A stretch of 64,000 bases of DNA from DATKQY01 sp035532475 (GTDB taxonomy: Bacteria; Actinomycetota; Acidimicrobiia; Acidimicrobiales; Bog-793). How positions within the stretch are numbered: position 1 is the stretch's first letter; every line of letters begins with the position of its first letter. The notes beneath the pieces are model-generated. The model did no database searches. It had not been told where the DNA came from and saw only the letters and a program-made list of their open reading frames with translations. This document shows positions 60,457-64,000 of the stretch, in pieces. Made by a program: the position numbers and the translations under genes. Where the stretch lies: assembly GCA_035532475.1 (NCBI GenBank), contig DATKQY010000059.1, positions 1 through 64,000 of the forward strand, written 5' to 3'.

Positions 60457-61316
60457 TCTCGGTCGTCGTCATCAGCAAGGACGAGCCGGCGCTTCGCGCC
60501 ACGCTCGCAGCGCTGACCGCGCAGGCGGCCGACTGGGACGCAGAGGTGGTCGTCGTCGACGCCTCCTGCGGGCGCCTCGACGAGATCCGGCGGCGGTTCC
60601 CCGCCATGTTCTGGGTCGACTTCGCGCCGGGCGACGCGCCGGGCGCCCGGGTGACGATCCCGCACCAGCGCAACGTCGGCATGCGGGCGAGCGCGGGGGA
60701 CGTCGTCGTGTTCACCGACGCCGGCTGCGAGCTGGCGCCGGGCTGGCTCGGCGCCCTCACGGCCCCGATCCTCGACGGGTCCGAGGAGGTGACCGCCGGG
60801 CCCGTGCTCGGCAGCGGTCCCTGGGGCGGGCTCTACGACAGGGTCGGCCCGACGCCCACCTACCTCGACGAGGCGCCGACGATCAACCTGGCGCTCGCCC
60901 GCCGGGTGCTCGCCCGCGTCGGCGACTTCGACGAGACCTTCGAGTACGGCTCGGACATCGACTACACCTGGCGGGTCGTCGCCTCCGGCGCCCGCATCCG
61001 GGCGGTGCCCGAGGCGCGCGTGACCCACGACTGGGGCAGCCGGCGCCGCCAGCTCAAGCGCTCCTACCGCTACGGCAAGGCGCGCGTCCGCCTGCACCGC
61101 AAGCACGCGACCCCGCTCCGGGCCCTGTTGCGGCGCGAGCCGTTGCTCGTCGTCTACCCCGCGTTCCTCCTCGGGCTGCCGCTCGCGCTGGTGTGCCCGC
61201 CGTACCTGGCCCTCCTCGCCGTGCCGGCCTGGCGGGCGCGCCGGTCCCAGCCGCTCGCTGTCGTCGTCGACCACCTCGCCTTCGGCGCCGGGGCGCTCGT
61301 GGAGGCGCTGCGATGA
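60453..61316 (+). CDS. GT2-family glycosyltransferase, TTG start
   Basis: A 287-residue GT-A enzyme. ISVVVISKDEPALRATLAAL, EVVVVDASCGRLDEI, HQRNVGMRASAGDVVVFTDAGCELAPGWL (metal site TDAG) and TINLALARRVLARVGDFDETFEYGSDIDYTWRVV are typical. The C-terminal segment has two hydrophobic stretches. The start is TTG 60453, which overlaps the previous stop as TTGA; no better start exists. Its own stop overlaps the next gene as ATGA. Confidence 0.88.
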   Translation: MISVVVISKDEPALRATLAALTAQAADWDAEVVVVDASCGRLDEIRRRFPAMFWVDFAPGDAPGARVTIPHQRNVGMRASAGDVVVFTDAGCELAPGWLGALTAPILDGSEEVTAGPVLGSGPWGGLYDRVGPTPTYLDEAPTINLALARRVLARVGDFDETFEYGSDIDYTWRVVASGARIRAVPEARVTHDWGSRRRQLKRSYRYGKARVRLHRKHATPLRALLRREPLLVVYPAFLLGLPLALVCPPYLALLAVPAWRARRSQPLAVVVDHLAFGAGALVEALR

Positions 61317-64000
61317 GACGGCGCGCGTCCCAGCTCCTCGCCTACCCGCGTGACCCCAACCCGTACCAGGAGTCGCTCTACGCGAAGCTGCGACCGCTCG
61401 GCGTCGAGCGCCGCTACGTCGGCGAGGCGACGCGCTCGCACACCCTCAACCTGATGCTGCTCCCCGTCGAGCTCGCGGCGCGGCGCGTCGCCGGCCACCG
61501 CTGCCTCCACCTGCACTGGACCTTCGGCTTCACGCTGCCGGGCGCACGGCGCTACCCGACGCTGCGGCTGGTGATGCGCTGGTACCTCGTCGCCGTGCTC
61601 GACCTGTGCCGGCTCGTCGGCATTCGCGTCGTGTGGACGGCCCACAACGCCCTCCCCCACGAGCGGGTCTTCGATGACGACGAGCGGGCGCGCCAGCAGC
61701 TGATGGCGCGCTGTGCCGGCGTGATCGCCCACCACCGTTCGACGCTCGCCCGCCTGGCCGAGCTCGGCTGCCTCCTGCCGGCGAGCGCCGTGATCCCGCC
61801 GGGTCCACCGCAGCTGGCGGCCCCGGCGGGATCGCGGCGCGGCCGGCGCGGACGCCTCCGGGTCCTCTTCGTCGGCAAGCTCGCCGCCTACAAGGGCGTG
61901 GAGGACCTGCTCGAGGCGCTCGCCGGGCCGGGCGCGCCGAGCCGCATGACGCTCGTCGTCGCCGGCGAGTGCCGCGACGCCGACCTCGCGGCGCGCCTCG
62001 CCGAGGGTGCGGCGCGCTCGCTCGTCCCCGTCGAGCTCAAGCTGGAGCGCCTGAGCGACGAGGAGCTGGCGGCGTTGTTGTGCTCCGCCGACGTGGCGGT
62101 GCTGCCCTTTCGCTCGGTGACGACCAGCAGCAGCGTCGCGCTCGTGCTGAGCGCCGGATGCCCGGTGATCATCCCCGACCTGCCGGCGCTCGCCGACGTC
62201 CCCGTCACCTGCGCGTGGCGCTACGACCGAAGCGGCGAGGGTCTGGCGCTCGCCCTCCGCCGCGCCTGCAACGCCTCGGCCGACCAGCTGGCGTTCATGT
62301 CCGACGCCGCGCGGGCGCACGCCGAGACCGCGTCCTGGGCCACCGCGGCGGCGGCCACGAAGGAGTTCCTCGTCGAGCTCGGCGCGCTGGGCCGGCGCGC
62401 CACGGCCCCGCTCGGACGCCACTCGGCCGGGCGCGCCCGCCAGCGGGGGGCCTGGCTGCCCGCCCCCGCGCCCCGCCCGCTCGCGCCGGCACGACGCGGG
62501 GGGCCCGACGGCCGCACGGGCCTCGGGCCGATCATGTCCGGCTTCAGCTGGAACAGCGTCAGCCAGCTCTCGGGACTGCTCATCAGCCTGGCGCTGACGC
62601 CGTTCCTGCTGCACCGGCTCGGCCTCGACCGCTACGGCCTGTTCGCGCTGCTGAGCTCGTTCCTCGGGCTGCTCTCCAACTTCGACGGCGGCCTCGGCCC
62701 GAGCGCCACGCGGTACTTCGCGGTGCACGCCGGGGCCGAGGACCGCCAGGCCGCCTCGCGCCTGCTCACCACGGTGTCCCTGCTGCTCGTCGCCGGCATC
62801 GGCTCGCTCGGGGCGGTCGTCGTCCTGCTCGCCCCCGCGCTGACGCCGCACCTGCACGCCTCGCGGGCGCTCGCGGAGACGGCGACGCTGCTGATCCGGG
62901 CGTTCATGCCGCTCCTCCTCGTCAGCATGCTGCGCGAGCTCGTCCAGAGCCTGCTCGGTGCGCATCACCGCTGGCGGTACCTGAACGGGGTCAACCTGCT
63001 CGGCCAGCTCGTCTACGCCGGGCTCGCCGCCGCCCTCGTCGCCGGCGGCAGCGGGCTGATCGGGCTGTTGTGGGCGACGGTCGGGCGGGAGGCCGTCCTC
63101 ACGGTGGCCTCGCTGCTCGCCACGCGGCGGATGATCTCGCTGCGGAGCTGCCGGCTGATGGCCTGGGGTGAGACCCGGGAGTTCCTCCGCTACGCCAGCC
63201 GGGTGCAGGTCTCGGCGATCGCGAGCCTCGTCAACCTCGAGTTCGACGCCGTCATCGTCGGGATCTTTCTCCCGGTCCGCTTCGTCGCGCTCTACAGCGT
63301 CGGTGCCAACTTCGCCACCCAGCTCCGGGCGATACCGATGAACGCGCTCGCGCCGATCCAGGTCAGCCTGTCGCGCACCTTCGGGCGCGAGGGCCTCGAG
63401 GCGACGATCGAGGAGTTCACCCGCCTGCAGCGGTTCTGGGTCCGCGCCGTCGTCGCGTTCCCCGTCATCGGCGCGATCACCGCCTGGTTCGCGATCTCGC
63501 GCTGGCTCGGCGACAAGGTCGCGCTCGCCGGGGCGGTGGCGGCCCTGCTGCTCCTCGGCCACGCCGTGAACATGCTCACCGGCGCCACGAGCAGCCTGGC
63601 GAACAGCGTCAACCGCCCGGACATCGAGCGCAACTACGGGATCGTCGGCATGACGGTCAACATCGCACTCACCCTCCCCCTCGTGGCCGCCTTCGGCGTC
63701 CTCGGCGTCGCCACCGGCACGGCGGTCGGCCAGATCGTCGGCAGCTGCTACCTCCTGCGGATCGCCCGCCGTGGCATCCGCCACGATCTGCGCAGCTTCT
63801 TCGCCGAGGTCCCCTGGGCGGCGCTGCCCGGGGCCGCGCTCGTCGCCTTGGTGCTCGAGGTCCCCGCCTACCTGCTCGCGCCGGGCGGCCCGGGCGGCCT
63901 CGTGGTGTGCGCCGTCCCCGGCCTCCTCGGGCTGGCCGCCTACGCCGCGCTCGCCGACCCCGCGGCCGCCGGCGCCCTCCTCGCCGTCCTCGGGCGCGAG
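61313..64000 (+). CDS. GT4 glycosyltransferase fused to Wzx-type flippase, partial (runs off window)
   Basis: From ATG 61313 one frame is open for all 896 codons to the window end. Residues 1-360 form a GT-B glycosyltransferase: YPRDPNPYQESLYAKLRPLGVE, VVWTAHNALPHE, VLFVGKLAAYKGVEDLLEALA and TSSSVALVLSAGCPVIIPDLPAL. Residues 360-407 are a Pro/Arg-rich linker. From about 408 (ATG 62534, MSGFSWNSVSQLSGLLISLAL) there are repeated membrane helices and typical MOP/Wzx sequence (GLDRYGLFALLSSFLGLLSNFDGGLGPSATRYFA, FDAVIVGIFLPVRFVALYSVGANF). The two domains would join the last sugar transfer to export. A separate gene starting at 62534 is possible, but no stop precedes it. Confidence 0.88.
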   Translation, partial: MRRRASQLLAYPRDPNPYQESLYAKLRPLGVERRYVGEATRSHTLNLMLLPVELAARRVAGHRCLHLHWTFGFTLPGARRYPTLRLVMRWYLVAVLDLCRLVGIRVVWTAHNALPHERVFDDDERARQQLMARCAGVIAHHRSTLARLAELGCLLPASAVIPPGPPQLAAPAGSRRGRRGRLRVLFVGKLAAYKGVEDLLEALAGPGAPSRMTLVVAGECRDADLAARLAEGAARSLVPVELKLERLSDEELAALLCSADVAVLPFRSVTTSSSVALVLSAGCPVIIPDLPALADVPVTCAWRYDRSGEGLALALRRACNASADQLAFMSDAARAHAETASWATAAAATKEFLVELGALGRRATAPLGRHSAGRARQRGAWLPAPAPRPLAPARRGGPDGRTGLGPIMSGFSWNSVSQLSGLLISLALTPFLLHRLGLDRYGLFALLSSFLGLLSNFDGGLGPSATRYFAVHAGAEDRQAASRLLTTVSLLLVAGIGSLGAVVVLLAPALTPHLHASRALAETATLLIRAFMPLLLVSMLRELVQSLLGAHHRWRYLNGVNLLGQLVYAGLAAALVAGGSGLIGLLWATVGREAVLTVASLLATRRMISLRSCRLMAWGETREFLRYASRVQVSAIASLVNLEFDAVIVGIFLPVRFVALYSVGANFATQLRAIPMNALAPIQVSLSRTFGREGLEATIEEFTRLQRFWVRAVVAFPVIGAITAWFAISRWLGDKVALAGAVAALLLLGHAVNMLTGATSSLANSVNRPDIERNYGIVGMTVNIALTLPLVAAFGVLGVATGTAVGQIVGSCYLLRIARRGIRHDLRSFFAEVPWAALPGAALVALVLEVPAYLLAPGGPGGLVVCAVPGLLGLAAYAALADPAAAGALLAVLGRE

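Noticed and set aside
1..64000. CRISPR arrays, rRNA genes and insertion-sequence transposases
   Set aside because: No regularly spaced repeats, rRNA-like sequence or DDE/recombinase motifs were seen anywhere in the window.

Overview
The window is very GC-rich DNA from an actinomycete (Actinomycetota). Markers for this are the rplS-trmD-rimM-khpA-rpsP-ffh-ftsY-smc-mutM-rnc-acpP-plsX-rpmF block with a SepIVA/DivIVA-like gene, DUF2469, the XPB helicase with its partner, GTP-type PEP carboxykinase, an Lsr2-type DNA-binding domain, a luciferase-like monooxygenase of the coenzyme F420 type and a DUF2510 protein. A class such as Acidimicrobiia is possible, but this is inference. Almost every real gene has long open shadows on the other strand, so calls rest on recognisable protein families, start/stop coupling and motifs.

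Region 1 (1-2640) is a decayed locus. It holds an Lsr2-like fragment, the tail of a QueA-like protein, a short-chain dehydrogenase (SDR) broken into two pieces on opposite strands, an intact TauE/SafE permease, and a frameshifted soxR with a clear palindromic SoxR box. Region 2 (2.7-12.6 kb) is a set of small metabolic and redox genes: SRPBCC, luciferase-like monooxygenase, aldo/keto reductase, dienelactone hydrolase, a pyridoxamine-phosphate-oxidase-like protein, a broken flavodoxin, zinc alcohol dehydrogenase, GNAT and membrane proteins. Several convergent junctions carry strong hairpins. Region 3 (12.6-15.3 kb) is a UspA plus ArsB-like transporter pair between two near-identical 27-bp inverted repeats, one of which sits on the 3' end of DUF2469.

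Region 4 (15.3-30.1 kb, minus strand) is the core housekeeping block: ribosomal proteins S16, L19 and L32, tRNA modification, protein targeting (Ffh/FtsY), chromosome organisation (SMC), DNA repair (MutM), RNase III, fatty-acid/phospholipid precursors (AcpP, PlsX), CoaD and RsmD. Genes are coupled by 4-bp NTGA overlaps. rnc and plsX have no ATG, GTG or TTG in a suitable place and appear to start at CTG inside a CTGA overlap. Region 5 (30.2-48.1 kb) has a Fic/HTH protein behind repeated palindromes, XPB plus its partner, RecG, a FakA-type kinase, L28, ThiL, PckG, an MFS transporter, a broken DUF899 gene and a small hypothetical gene pair.

Region 6 (48.8 kb to the end) is a surface-polysaccharide cluster. 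It contains UDP-glucose dehydrogenase, at least six glycosyltransferases, a NodB-type deacetylase, a small anchored protein, a large DUF2206-like membrane protein, and finally one continuous reading frame that fuses a GT4 glycosyltransferase to a Wzx-type flippase and runs off the window. UDP-glucuronate supply, sugar transfer, trimming and export are thus encoded together. Several genes in regions 1, 2 and 5 carry single-base frameshifts, so either real decay or sequence error must be considered for each.
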